Shown: one piece after another, positions 16,811-25,358 of the stretch
Position numbering within the stretch: position 1 is the stretch's first letter
How the letters are laid out: every line of letters begins with the position of its first letter
The notes under the pieces: generated by a model
What the model saw: only the letters and a program-made list of their open reading frames with translations
The model's database searches: none
What the model was told of the DNA's origin: nothing
From: JBKCUI01 sp052161625
Lineage (GTDB): Bacteria; Planctomycetota; Planctomycetia; Pirellulales; Pirellulaceae
DNA length: 64,000 bases
Assembly: GCA_052161625.1 (NCBI GenBank)
Contig: CP197412.1
Direction: 5' to 3' (one strand)
Made by a program: the position numbers and the translations under genes

Positions 16811-17890
16811 CTACTGCAGCAAGGGTAATGGTGCGGACTGCGCCTGTTTTGCAAACCGCGTGGATATCGACCGGACCAATCCGCGGCAAACGTTCTCAAA
16901 CGGCTTGGATAGCTGGGGATCTTTCAATGCTTCCGCGAGTCGACCTTCGTCCGATTCCCTTCGAAATGCGATTTGAATTGGGACTTCTCCTAGAAAAGGA
17001 ACTCCCAGTTCCTCTGCCTTGGCCCGTGCTCCTCCCTTGCCAAAGATCTCGTAGGTTTTACCGGTTTCTGGATCGGTGAACCCGCTCATGTTCTCCACGA
17101 TCCCCAGAACGGGGACGCTGGTCTTTTCAAACATCGCGATCGCTTTCCCTGCATCGAGCAACGCGACCTCTTGCGGTGTGCAAACGATCACCGTTCCTGT
17201 CAGCGGCAATAGTTGCGACAGGGTGAGTGCGACGTCCCCCGTGCCGGGAGGCATGTCGATGATCAAGTAGTCGAGTTCTCCCCAAGCGGTGTCGCGCAGG
17301 AACTGGGTGATCGAACCGTGCAACATGGGGCCACGCCATACGACGGCTTGGTCTTTTCCGACGAGAAAGCCCATCGACATCACCGGCATGGTCCCGGAGC
17401 AAATGGGCTGAATCTTTCCGTCGACGATCTCAGGCCGTCCCTCCAAGCCTAACAGGTGTGGGATGCTGGGACCGTAGACATCCGCGTCCATCAAGCCCAC
17501 TTTGGAGCCGAGCTTCTCCAAGGTCAGCGCGATCGATGCAGCCAAAGAGCTCTTTCCGACCCCCCCTTTGCCGGCAGCGACTGCGATCACACACTTTGCA
17601 CGCAGTCCGATTTGTCCAATCGGCGGCGCCGGTTTGTACAGCGACTCAACCTTGACCTGCACGTCCTGCACCCCGGGGACATGCGCCATGATATGCCCCT
17701 TCAATCGATCCGCCAGTTCTTCCGCGATCGGCTTCATCATAGAGGAAATGCTATAGCGGCAAGAAACCACTCCACCGCTCACCGTGCAATCCCCGACTTG
17801 ACCGCTGGGCCCAACCCCTTTCCCTGTTTCGGGATCGATAAAGCTTTCGAGAGCGGACTTCAACTGCTGATGGATATCGAGATCGGTCAT
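16811..17890 (-). CDS. mrp: Mrp/NBP35-family P-loop ATPase lacking the C-terminal CxxC
   Basis: An N-terminal MIP18/DUF59-like domain (LKSALESFIDPETGKGVG, VSCRYSISSMMKPIAEELAD) precedes the deviant Walker A VAAGKGGVGKSSLAASIALT. DADVYGPSIPHLLG, WRGPMLHGSITQFLRD and YLIIDMPPGTGDVALTLSQL are family hallmarks. Mrp/ApbC proteins carry and transfer Fe-S clusters in the cytoplasm. The usual CPxC bridging-cluster motif after ENMS is missing: the sequence reads ENMSGFTDPETGKTYEIFG, with no cysteine. It may still bind nucleotide but cannot hold a cluster in the standard way. It is 359 residues long and lies directly upstream of the thioesterase-crotonase gene. Confidence 0.93.
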   Translation of the reverse strand: MTDLDIHQQLKSALESFIDPETGKGVGPSGQVGDCTVSGGVVSCRYSISSMMKPIAEELADRLKGHIMAHVPGVQDVQVKVESLYKPAPPIGQIGLRAKCVIAVAAGKGGVGKSSLAASIALTLEKLGSKVGLMDADVYGPSIPHLLGLEGRPEIVDGKIQPICSGTMPVMSMGFLVGKDQAVVWRGPMLHGSITQFLRDTAWGELDYLIIDMPPGTGDVALTLSQLLPLTGTVIVCTPQEVALLDAGKAIAMFEKTSVPVLGIVENMSGFTDPETGKTYEIFGKGGARAKAEELGVPFLGEVPIQIAFRRESDEGRLAEALKDPQLSKPFENVCRGLVRSISTRFAKQAQSAPLPLLQ

Positions 17891-17998
17891 GGTTCTACCG
17901 TTGGCAAGTGGCTAATTCAGAACCAATTAGTTTACCGAACCGGCAAATTTAAGGGAGTCGCAATCCCTCCACGACTCTCTTAACGATCCGACGATGAA

Positions 17999-19222
17999 CT
18001 ATCCGACGATTCGCCGATAGACTTGGGCCGTCATCATCGCCATGTGGGTATCGGAGAAATGATCTCTCTGTCGTGCGACCGCTCGCTGGCTCATTTCGGT
18101 CCAGCGGCTTCGACTGGCCATGAATTCCGTAATGGCTTGCGCCAAGGATTCGGGATCCTGCGGTTCCGCCAGCAGCCCCTCCTCGCCGTGGCGAATCACT
18201 TCCGGGGTCCCCTCCACACGGGTGGCAATCACGGGAACGCCCACGGCCATCGCCTCGAGAACCACCATCGGCATCCCTTCGCCAAACAAGCTCGGGAGGA
18301 CCATGGCATCGAGCCCCCTCATCACTTCGGGAATGTCGCGACGAAAGCCAAGGAATCGAACGATGCGTTCCAATCCCAGCTCCCGCACCATAGACATGAT
18401 TTGGGCTTCGTATTCCGCCGTTTCAAACGGTCCAATGACATCGAGCGTGACTCGAGGCTCTCCGTGAACGGAATCGGCGTGCCCGAGCTTCGCCATCGCA
18501 TGCAACAGAACTTCTATCCCCTTGCGAGGTCGAACGAGCGCTACCATTCCGAGCTTCCACGTCTCGCGATTGATGCGAGCAAAGGGATCGATCGGCTCTT
18601 GAACAGTCACGCCGTTGGGAACGCAAGTCACTTGAAAACGGGAAACGCCGCGCGACAGGATCTCGCGCCGTAGCGACTTGGAGACGGTAATAATGTGATC
18701 ACAATTCAATAAGGAGAAGCGTTCGATCCAATCGTTCAATCGATTGATTCCCCACCGCGTCGAATCGCGAGCCGTAGGTGAATGAACGTGAAACACCCAC
18801 GGCAATCCAGTTCGTCGAGACACCCAACTCGCGATCATCGCGGTCCGAGGGGTGTGGGCATGCAATAGATCCGCCTTCACGCGGTCGGCGATCGCAGCGA
18901 CTTGCCCAAAAACCGAAACGTCGCACCGCGAATGCATCGGGGCCGACCAAATATGCGAACTGGGCAGCCCGGACATCTCCGGGAACTTGCCCGGCTTCAA
19001 GCAAACGAAATGGGCGTCGACGGCCTGCTCCGGGAGCTTCTTTCCTAAATGTTGCTGAACGCGCTCTGCACCCGAAAAGTGCTCGCCATTGATCAAATGC
19101 AACGCCCCAATCGTCTTCGTAGGCCGATCGGCGAAAAGCTTCGGCAATCCCGCGATGGAGTAGGAATCCAGCGCCGGCTCAGCCCCGGATGTCCCGAATG
19201 CAGGTGAAACGCTCGCCGACAT
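17999..19222 (-). CDS. GT4-family glycosyltransferase
   Basis: The GT-B fold is evident: an N-terminal domain from IGALHLINGEHFSGAERVQQ through ADLLHAHTPRTAMIASW, and a C-terminal GT1/GT4 domain with GMVALVRPRKGIEVLLHAMA, VRFLGFRRDIPEVMRG and the EX7E region GEGMPMVVLEAMAVGVPVIATR. It likely transfers a sugar from a nucleotide donor to a cell-surface glycan or lipid acceptor; neither can be named. The start is uncertain. The frame stays open up to a GTG at 19342, but that adds a hydrophobic extension unusual for this family; ATGs exist at 19252 and 19222 and none has a convincing ribosome-binding site. I give the shortest. It is divergent from the TIGR03009-type gene. Confidence 0.88.
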   Translation of the reverse strand: MSASVSPAFGTSGAEPALDSYSIAGLPKLFADRPTKTIGALHLINGEHFSGAERVQQHLGKKLPEQAVDAHFVCLKPGKFPEMSGLPSSHIWSAPMHSRCDVSVFGQVAAIADRVKADLLHAHTPRTAMIASWVSRRTGLPWVFHVHSPTARDSTRWGINRLNDWIERFSLLNCDHIITVSKSLRREILSRGVSRFQVTCVPNGVTVQEPIDPFARINRETWKLGMVALVRPRKGIEVLLHAMAKLGHADSVHGEPRVTLDVIGPFETAEYEAQIMSMVRELGLERIVRFLGFRRDIPEVMRGLDAMVLPSLFGEGMPMVVLEAMAVGVPVIATRVEGTPEVIRHGEEGLLAEPQDPESLAQAITEFMASRSRWTEMSQRAVARQRDHFSDTHMAMMTAQVYRRIVG

Positions 19223-19476
19223 GGGAATATAGGGTGGGGCAAAGAAAACCATCGCGATGCTCAATACGTGCGAAAAGAAAAGGAACCGCGAAAAGCTAGC
19301 ACTTGGAATCCACGTCAGCCTTTGCCCAACCCAAAAAATCACACCGCTCCAAAACCCTGAATCCCTACAATCGGCAAAAGCGATCTAGGATGCACAGGAC
19401 CAAGTTGCTATCCTCGCCCGCAATCGCCCGAGCATGATGCTCGGAGTTGGCCAAGCCCGTCATGGAATCGACACAA

Positions 19477-20772
19477 ATGAAAACTTGGAATCGCTGGATC
19501 GGAACTTGCACACTCGCTTGCGTTATTGCCAGCAGCGGAACATCGCTATTCGGCCAGCAAGGCTACAACACCTCAGGTGCACGCCCTGGTAATACCAATC
19601 CCCAGGCTTCTCAACAGCCAGGTGCTGCCGGGACGATTCCCGTTTCCACCAACAACGCTGCCAACCCAAACACCCCGAACCCGCTTTACAATCCGGGATT
19701 ACAACGCCCCAACACCGCCCCCCCAGCTTCGGGGCTCGATCCCGTCGTGACCAAGGACCCGTACGCGGACAAGCCCTTGACGGCGCAGGAAGCTGCGTAC
19801 CTGGACGATTTGCTCAAGTTTTGGGAGCAGAGCACCAAGAACCTGGAGCGACTCTCCTGCGAGTTTCGTCGATACGAATACAACTCCAATGCAAACTTCG
19901 TGCAACAACTCGCCCAGCAAACAGGACTGCGAGTCACCGATGTCAAGACAACGGTCAGCGCCGGCGTCATTCGCTACATGAAACCAGACAAAGGGATGTA
20001 CCGAATCGATGCCATGGTCGCTTTGACCGGCAAGCTCGATGCGAAGAATCAACCGGAAATGCTCGCCTCCGACTCGCTCTTTGGCGATTACTGGATCTGC
20101 GACGGGGGCACCGTTCACAATTACGATCGGAAGGAAAAGAAGGTCACGCACTTTACGATTCCTAAGGAGATGCAGGGAATTGGTATTCTCGAATCCCCTA
20201 TGCCGTTCCTCTTCGGTGTCGAGGCCAAGAAGCTGAAGGAGCGCTATTGGCTACGAGCCTTGCCTCCACCGACCAAGCCCGATGGCACCCCGAACAACGA
20301 TCTCTTCGTCATCGAGGCTTATCCGAAAACCCAGCAAGACGCAGTGAACTACGACCACGTTTTGGTCTACCTCGATCGCGAGCAGTTCCTCCCCGTCCAC
20401 TTGATCAAATTCAATCCAGATCACGTCGATGAACCAGGCAAACCACTGGTCGATAGCCGCGAACACTACGAGTTCACCACGCGTGAGAAGAACGCATCGG
20501 CATGGCAAAAGCTCGGCGAAGCGATCTTCTTGAAGGAGTTCATCCCATTGAAGCTCCCTGCAGGATGGACCGAAGAAACGCGCGAGTACGTACCACCTGG
20601 AATGGAGAACAGTCTGCAAGCCAATAACGGTGCACAACCCGCCGGAATCCCGGTTGGAACTCCAGCTGGCGCCATGAATCCGGCCGGGCAACCCGGCGTT
20701 CCCGGCTTCGGACCGGGTACGGTACCCAATGCAGCCTCCCGTCCCGCAGACAATGCGCTGCGATCGCGATGA
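19477..20772 (+). CDS. Secreted planctomycete protein of the TIGR03009 type
   Basis: The signal peptide is MKTWNRWIGTCTLACVIASS and on to SLFGQ. A low-complexity region of Gly, Asn, Pro, Thr and Gln follows to about residue 90. The folded domain starts at LTAQEAAYLDDLLKFWEQST and contains LSCEFRRYEYN, GVIRYMKPDKGMYRID, FGDYWICDGGTVHNYDR and YDHVLVYLDREQFLPVHLIK. This matches what I recall of the planctomycete-only TIGR03009 domain, which resembles LolA/LppX outer-membrane carriers in its beta-strand pattern. The C-terminus is again Pro/Gly/Ala-rich. An ATG five codons earlier (19462) is possible. It overlaps the next gene's ATG by four bases. Confidence 0.87.
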   Translation: MKTWNRWIGTCTLACVIASSGTSLFGQQGYNTSGARPGNTNPQASQQPGAAGTIPVSTNNAANPNTPNPLYNPGLQRPNTAPPASGLDPVVTKDPYADKPLTAQEAAYLDDLLKFWEQSTKNLERLSCEFRRYEYNSNANFVQQLAQQTGLRVTDVKTTVSAGVIRYMKPDKGMYRIDAMVALTGKLDAKNQPEMLASDSLFGDYWICDGGTVHNYDRKEKKVTHFTIPKEMQGIGILESPMPFLFGVEAKKLKERYWLRALPPPTKPDGTPNNDLFVIEAYPKTQQDAVNYDHVLVYLDREQFLPVHLIKFNPDHVDEPGKPLVDSREHYEFTTREKNASAWQKLGEAIFLKEFIPLKLPAGWTEETREYVPPGMENSLQANNGAQPAGIPVGTPAGAMNPAGQPGVPGFGPGTVPNAASRPADNALRSR

Positions 20773-21653
20773 TTTCTAGAGCCTGGCTTGTCTGCTTCAG
20801 TGCAACGCTTTGTTTCGCATCGGGCTGTGCTACGTGGCTTCCTTCCGGGGAGCAGCCGCGACCGATCGAGGCTGGGATCAAGACGCCACCGTTATCCGAC
20901 GAAGCGGTCGCGATCGAAACGTATTTGATCCGACTCAAACCGGAACAAGTCGAGCAATCGGCAGAACTCTGGAGTCTGGCCGACCAACAGATCTTGCCCC
21001 CGGAGTTGCGACTCAACCTCGACCGAAACGGCATGCGCGTCGTCAAGATTTCTGGGAGCTTGCCTCGCATTTTGGAAACTTGGTTGAGCGAGACAGAGAA
21101 ACGGATGGAGGGGGATACGCTCGAACAGACCGGGCTCGCCGCCGATGTGGTCTCTGTAGCACGGCATTGGCGTTGCCGCGCGGGAGTGCGCAAGGAAATT
21201 CCCATCCGCGATCTCAGCCAAGATCGAGTGACGCTCTTCTACCATGACCAGACGTTCAAGGGCCGGTCGCTCGACAGCCCTCGCTTCTTCTTTTCCCTCA
21301 CGGCCACCCCCGGAAACGATTACACCGCAGATGTGCGACTCACTCCGGAGATCGAACATGGGGACTATCGCAATCGCGTGGTCGTACGGGACGCGGCACT
21401 AAGGCCTGTTTCCGAGCGGGACACCATCCCCTTTACTCCCTTGGCCATCCATCTGAAACTACAACGGGGCGACTGCCTGGTGATAGGCCCGACCGCCGAA
21501 CGCTGCGGTCTCGGAGCGGAATTTCTGCATAGCTACACGCAAGAAAACCGGTACGAGCCAGTGCTCATGCTCGTCCGATTATCGCAAAGCGGAGTCGATA
21601 GTATTTTCTCTCCCGAATCCGCTGCCAAGGCGAAGCAAGCCAAAGAACTGTAA
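20769..21653 (+). CDS. Hypothetical lipoprotein coupled to the TIGR03009-type gene
   Basis: The start MISRAWLVCFSATLCFASGC is a short lipoprotein signal with lipobox FASGC, so the mature protein of about 274 residues should be lipid-anchored. I do not recognise the rest. It has an alpha/beta opening (AVAIETYLIRLKPEQVEQSA), a helical part (LPRILETWLSETEKRMEGD), then beta strands to the end, finishing with HSYTQENRYEPVLMLVRLSQ. The ATG overlaps the upstream TGA (ATGA), so the two secreted proteins are translationally coupled and probably act together in the envelope. It is convergent with argJ, with 45 bases between the stops. Confidence 0.8.
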   Translation: MISRAWLVCFSATLCFASGCATWLPSGEQPRPIEAGIKTPPLSDEAVAIETYLIRLKPEQVEQSAELWSLADQQILPPELRLNLDRNGMRVVKISGSLPRILETWLSETEKRMEGDTLEQTGLAADVVSVARHWRCRAGVRKEIPIRDLSQDRVTLFYHDQTFKGRSLDSPRFFFSLTATPGNDYTADVRLTPEIEHGDYRNRVVVRDAALRPVSERDTIPFTPLAIHLKLQRGDCLVIGPTAERCGLGAEFLHSYTQENRYEPVLMLVRLSQSGVDSIFSPESAAKAKQAKEL

Positions 21654-21698
21654 GCGCGATACAAATCAGGAACGCGTTACAGACTGGGAGCTCGCATC

Positions 21699-22904
21699 TT
21701 AGGTCGTGTATTCCGAATTGAATCGCACGTACTCGGTATTCAAATCGGTCGTCCAGTGCATGGCTTCCCCGGGCCCCATTCCGACTTGAAGATCGATCCG
21801 TGTGAGCTTGCTCGCTCGGATCGATCTGCTGACCGTGGCCGCGTCAAACGCGATGGGCTCACCTCGTTCGAACAGTGGCAACCCATTGATTTGGAGCGCG
21901 GTCCACTCAGGTCGCATCGGAACGCCAGCATAGCCTGCCGCCGATACGATGCGTCCCCAGTTGGGATCTCCGCCGGTGATTGCGGTTTTGACCAAGTTGC
22001 TCAGTGCGACGCTTCGCGCCATGGCATCGGCATCCGCATCGTTGTTCGCGCCATGCACTCGGATCTCGATCAAGTGCGTGGCTCCTTCCCCATCGTCGGG
22101 AATCTTCTTGGCCAATTCGATCGCGAGACTGGTCAATTGTTCGGCAAATGCGGTTTCCTCGGCTCCTTGCAAAGCAGGCCGCTGCGAGGTGGGCTGCGCG
22201 GCCAACAGCACCAACGAGTCGTTGGTGCTCATGTGCCCTTCAACGCTAATACAATTAAAGGACTTGTTGGCAGCCGCCTGCAATAGCCGTTGGGCTTGTC
22301 CGGGCTCGAGTGGTGCGTCGGTGATCAAGATCGCCAGCATGGTCGCCATTTTAGGGCCGATCATCCCAGCTCCTTTGCACATCCCCGCGATGTGAGTCTC
22401 ATGTCCAGCAAGCGTGAAGTGACGGTCGCTGATCTTGCGGGCGATATCGGTGGTGAGGATTCCATCGCACGCGTTGAGGTAACCTTGTTCGGTCGCGGCC
22501 AACTCTTTGGCAGCCGTTTGGATTCCCTTCTCGACTTTCTCCATCGGCAAAAAGCGTCCGATGACTCCGGTGCTCATGACGACGAATTGCTCCCCTTTCA
22601 ATCCTCCCGTCGGATCGATCGCTTGCGCAGCCAGCTCGGTCATACGCATTGCATCTCGATCCCCCTGCGCTCCGGTGCACGCGTTCGCGTTCCCGCTATT
22701 GACGACAATTCCCCGAATGGCATTCGAGGGGGTTCGGGATCGGGAGATGACCACCGGTGCCGCGACGACTTGATTGGTCGTGTAGACGCCCGCAGCGATG
22801 CATGGAGCATCGGAAACGATGAGGGTCACATCGCGCGCACCAGCTCGCGTCTTGATCCCTGCCGAAACGCCTGCAAAACGAAACCCCACCGGCAAATGAA
22901 CCAT
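21699..22904 (-). CDS. argJ: Glutamate N-acetyltransferase / amino-acid acetyltransferase
   Basis: ArgJ transfers the acetyl group of N-acetylornithine to glutamate in the cyclic arginine pathway; some forms also use acetyl-CoA. Family features are GFRFAGVSAGIKTR, VVNSGNANACTGAQG, the oxyanion region MSTGVIGRFLPMEKV, and the self-cleavage site CKGAGMIGPKMATMLAILIT, in which the Thr of ATML becomes the nucleophile of the beta chain. VEGHMSTNDSLVLLA and the end GMGPGEAMHWTTDLNTEYVR are also typical. A TTG 19 codons upstream extends the frame, but the ATG at 22904 fits the family start. Length is 401 residues. No other arg genes are adjacent. Confidence 0.95.
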   Translation of the reverse strand: MVHLPVGFRFAGVSAGIKTRAGARDVTLIVSDAPCIAAGVYTTNQVVAAPVVISRSRTPSNAIRGIVVNSGNANACTGAQGDRDAMRMTELAAQAIDPTGGLKGEQFVVMSTGVIGRFLPMEKVEKGIQTAAKELAATEQGYLNACDGILTTDIARKISDRHFTLAGHETHIAGMCKGAGMIGPKMATMLAILITDAPLEPGQAQRLLQAAANKSFNCISVEGHMSTNDSLVLLAAQPTSQRPALQGAEETAFAEQLTSLAIELAKKIPDDGEGATHLIEIRVHGANNDADADAMARSVALSNLVKTAITGGDPNWGRIVSAAGYAGVPMRPEWTALQINGLPLFERGEPIAFDAATVSRSIRASKLTRIDLQVGMGPGEAMHWTTDLNTEYVRFNSEYTT

Positions 22905-23029
22905 TGGCTGACAACCCACGCAAAGAAAGAAACTTTTGAAACCTTGTAGCGCACCGAACAAATCGATGCACCCTCATCGACACACGATCACCAATACACG
23001 TTCACGGGTACAGCATGAATCGTGCCGCT

Positions 23030-24220
23030 TTATCCATTCTTCAAATCGGCAATGTAGAAGCTGCCATATGTATGGACGCGATCCAATTGATGCAGTCGAT
23101 TCGCCAGTTCCGTGTCGTAGGTCAGCAGTTCGCTGATCTTCACCGACTCCCCATTCTTGCGAACGACGACTTGGTCGATGAAATCGGTGCGCAGTCCGCC
23201 GGATCGCCAAAGGATCCGAGTTTGCGGAGCGGCCCGCATCAAGATCGCTTGCCACTCCGATTCCAACCACGGAAAGAAGTGATCGCTGAGCCAATCCATA
23301 TGGTCGAGCAGGATAAATCGTGTGATCTGCCCTTGGTGTCGCTCCAAGAATCCTTGGACGGAGTTGGTGTGAACCTTGAGTCGGTCAAGCAAACCACCTC
23401 GTAGCTTCTCGTAGTTGGCTTGTTTGACATATTCCGGTGCGCATGTCGGCGTGTAGGAGCCGGTGATGTAGACGCGCCAGAAGTAATTGTCTTGGATCGG
23501 AATTTTGGCGAAGACGGCTTCGAGCGAATCCTCGACGAACTGGACGATGCCGCCGGGGTACTGCTGATCGATTTGGCGTCGCTGCGCCTTGGGAACGCCG
23601 AGCATACTGAGCGTGGTATCCCGGTTCATCGCAAATTTCAGCGACTTGGACCAAATCTTATGACGCACTCGGTCGTAGATTTCTTGCTGATCTTGCAAGG
23701 TCGGTGCATCGAGGATCTCCATGACTTCTTTGCGGCAGCGAGCGACCTTGTCGATGTAGGTCCCCACCATCCGCGCAAAAGCACCGGACGTTCCGCGGAA
23801 ATAGAAAGTCTTTTGGGGATGATCGAAGAAACGAATCCATCGATCCCAATACTTCTGCGAGACCGGGCTAAGCGATTTCCGTAAATGCGACGCGTAGATG
23901 GACTCCACATTAGGAAGCCTGCCCTCGCCGAACATTTTGTAGAAGCGCTCGTAGTCGAGGTTCCGAATGGCGGAAGCCTTCAGTTCGAGCAATGCGTTTT
24001 GCCGAGGATTCATGTCCACGGCATTGACCTCTCCCGCACCGGCGAGCAAGTAATCGAGGGCGTTGCAGCCCGCAGAGGTAATGACCAGCACTTTGTCTTG
24101 CTGGGTCAAATTCAATGCTTGGCGGTCGAGCCGGGGATCTTCCCAGCAAGTGTTGTAAACGAGGTTGTTACCGTGGACGAATCGAAAGACTCGTCCGCTA
24201 ACCCATTCGCTGATGGCCAT
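23030..24220 (-). CDS. BtaA-like (DUF3419) AdoMet:diacylglycerol 3-amino-3-carboxypropyl transferase
   Basis: The protein has the DUF3419/BtaA pattern. The N-terminus HGNNLVYNTCWEDPRLDRQA is a family hallmark. The AdoMet-binding segment is LVITSAGCNALDYLLAGAGE followed by VNAVDMNPRQNALLELKASA. Later come FEDxx-type positions in YFRGTSGAFARM, YTPTCAPEYVKQ and FILLDHMDWL. BtaA makes the homoserine ether link of betaine lipids such as DGTS, which replace phospholipids when phosphate is scarce. A BtaB N-methyltransferase partner is not in this window, so the pathway assignment is inferred from the family. It is on the same strand as argJ and the next membrane-protein gene, with 36 bases to the latter. 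Confidence 0.87.
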   Translation of the reverse strand: MAISEWVSGRVFRFVHGNNLVYNTCWEDPRLDRQALNLTQQDKVLVITSAGCNALDYLLAGAGEVNAVDMNPRQNALLELKASAIRNLDYERFYKMFGEGRLPNVESIYASHLRKSLSPVSQKYWDRWIRFFDHPQKTFYFRGTSGAFARMVGTYIDKVARCRKEVMEILDAPTLQDQQEIYDRVRHKIWSKSLKFAMNRDTTLSMLGVPKAQRRQIDQQYPGGIVQFVEDSLEAVFAKIPIQDNYFWRVYITGSYTPTCAPEYVKQANYEKLRGGLLDRLKVHTNSVQGFLERHQGQITRFILLDHMDWLSDHFFPWLESEWQAILMRAAPQTRILWRSGGLRTDFIDQVVVRKNGESVKISELLTYDTELANRLHQLDRVHTYGSFYIADLKNG

Positions 24221-24256
24221 ACTCGGGAGGTGTACTTCTAATCGCGTGCGCGATGA

Positions 24257-25093
24257 CTAAGGTTTTCGTGGATTGACTGGGGCATTGGGGTTGTTGCCCG
24301 GTGCCTTCCCAAACGGATCGGCTGCGGGCTGCCCAAACGGATCCGCCGCAGGATTTACCCCTGGGTTAGCACCAGCTGGCATCGGGCCACCGGCCGGATT
24401 GGGGAACGCAGGGCCGACGCCGGCCGGCTTCTTCGGATCATTCTTGTTAGCATTCGGCGGATTGATCGGTTTCTTGACCCCGCTTTGTGGTTCTCGAATT
24501 TGGCCTCCACCGACGGGGAGCATGGCACCACCCTGCATGGCGCTGGAGCTTTCCAAGGTTCGGTTCCAAGGAATCGTGTAGGCGGAGAAGAAGCCACTCT
24601 TGGTATCGACGACGTACACCAAGCAAGCAGCGGGGCGGATGTTGCTCCCAACCGACGCGGGTTCGGCGGCTCCGGTGATCAAGAGATATTCGGGATTCTT
24701 GCTCATTCCCAATTGGGCCTGGACATTGGTGTAGAACATCCCGCCGAACGCACCCTGCCGAGGGTAGTACACCCAGCACTTGAGATCCCCGGTGAGAAAA
24801 TCGAGAGCAAAAAAGCCTTCGGAGCTCTCATCGATTTGCCCCGTCGCAATCGCCAGATTGGCTCCGCCATGGGTCGCGGTGGCCTGCAGGAGCTCAGGAG
24901 GAACGCGATCGCGAGGAATCCCATTCCAATGGTTCGTCTGCTCGATTCCCTGGCTCCATCGTCCAATACCGTAGCCGGCACCTGCGATGGCGGCGATCGA
25001 AAGACCGATGACAACCCCCAATGCGAGTGGATTCCATCGGCAGCAAGCCTTCGCGGTTGGTTCACCGTCCAAGACTGGTAACTGATTCAACAT
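24257..25093 (-). CDS. Hypothetical single-pass membrane protein, Pro/Asn/Gly-rich tail
   Basis: One transmembrane helix near residues 24-45 (LALGVVIGLSIAAIAGAGYG) is followed by a globular part of about 140 residues: ANLAIATGQIDESSEGFFALD, LTGDLKCWVYYPRQGAFGGM and ACLVYVVDTKSGFFSAYTIP. I do not recognise a family; the strand pattern suggests a small beta-propeller-like or sandwich fold. The C-terminal ~80 residues are low complexity, with the near-repeat ADPFGQPAADPFGKAPGN. A GGCGGAA run sits directly before the ATG. It lies 265 bases from the stop of the kinase-Hsp70 gene, on the same strand. Confidence 0.78.
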   Translation of the reverse strand: MLNQLPVLDGEPTAKACCRWNPLALGVVIGLSIAAIAGAGYGIGRWSQGIEQTNHWNGIPRDRVPPELLQATATHGGANLAIATGQIDESSEGFFALDFLTGDLKCWVYYPRQGAFGGMFYTNVQAQLGMSKNPEYLLITGAAEPASVGSNIRPAACLVYVVDTKSGFFSAYTIPWNRTLESSSAMQGGAMLPVGGGQIREPQSGVKKPINPPNANKNDPKKPAGVGPAFPNPAGGPMPAGANPGVNPAADPFGQPAADPFGKAPGNNPNAPVNPRKP

Positions 25094-25310
25094 TTCCGCC
25101 TACCCTCGCGTTAGATTTCCATGGGTCTACGAACTCAGCCCCCAAACACCTAGCCAATCGTCCGAGAATGCTTCCGTGCCGGGTGCGATCGATGGAGACA
25201 CGCCATCGTTCCCAGTTTAGCGAATACCAAGTCCTCCGTAGACCCCAACCACTAATTTTTGACAGGGGGGAGGTCGACCTCCACGGCGATTCTCCAGGAT
25301 TGTTCCGTGG

Positions 25311-25341
25311 TCGCTTCATAGTCGCTTCATAGTCGCTTCAT
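25311..25341. repeat. 11-bp tandem repeat, three copies
   Basis: The unit tcgcttcatag occurs at 25311-25321 and 25322-25332, with a 9-base third copy to 25341. It lies just beyond the stop of the kinase-Hsp70 gene, in non-coding DNA. Confidence 0.8.
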
Positions 25342-25358
25342 CGCTGCACCACCGTCGC

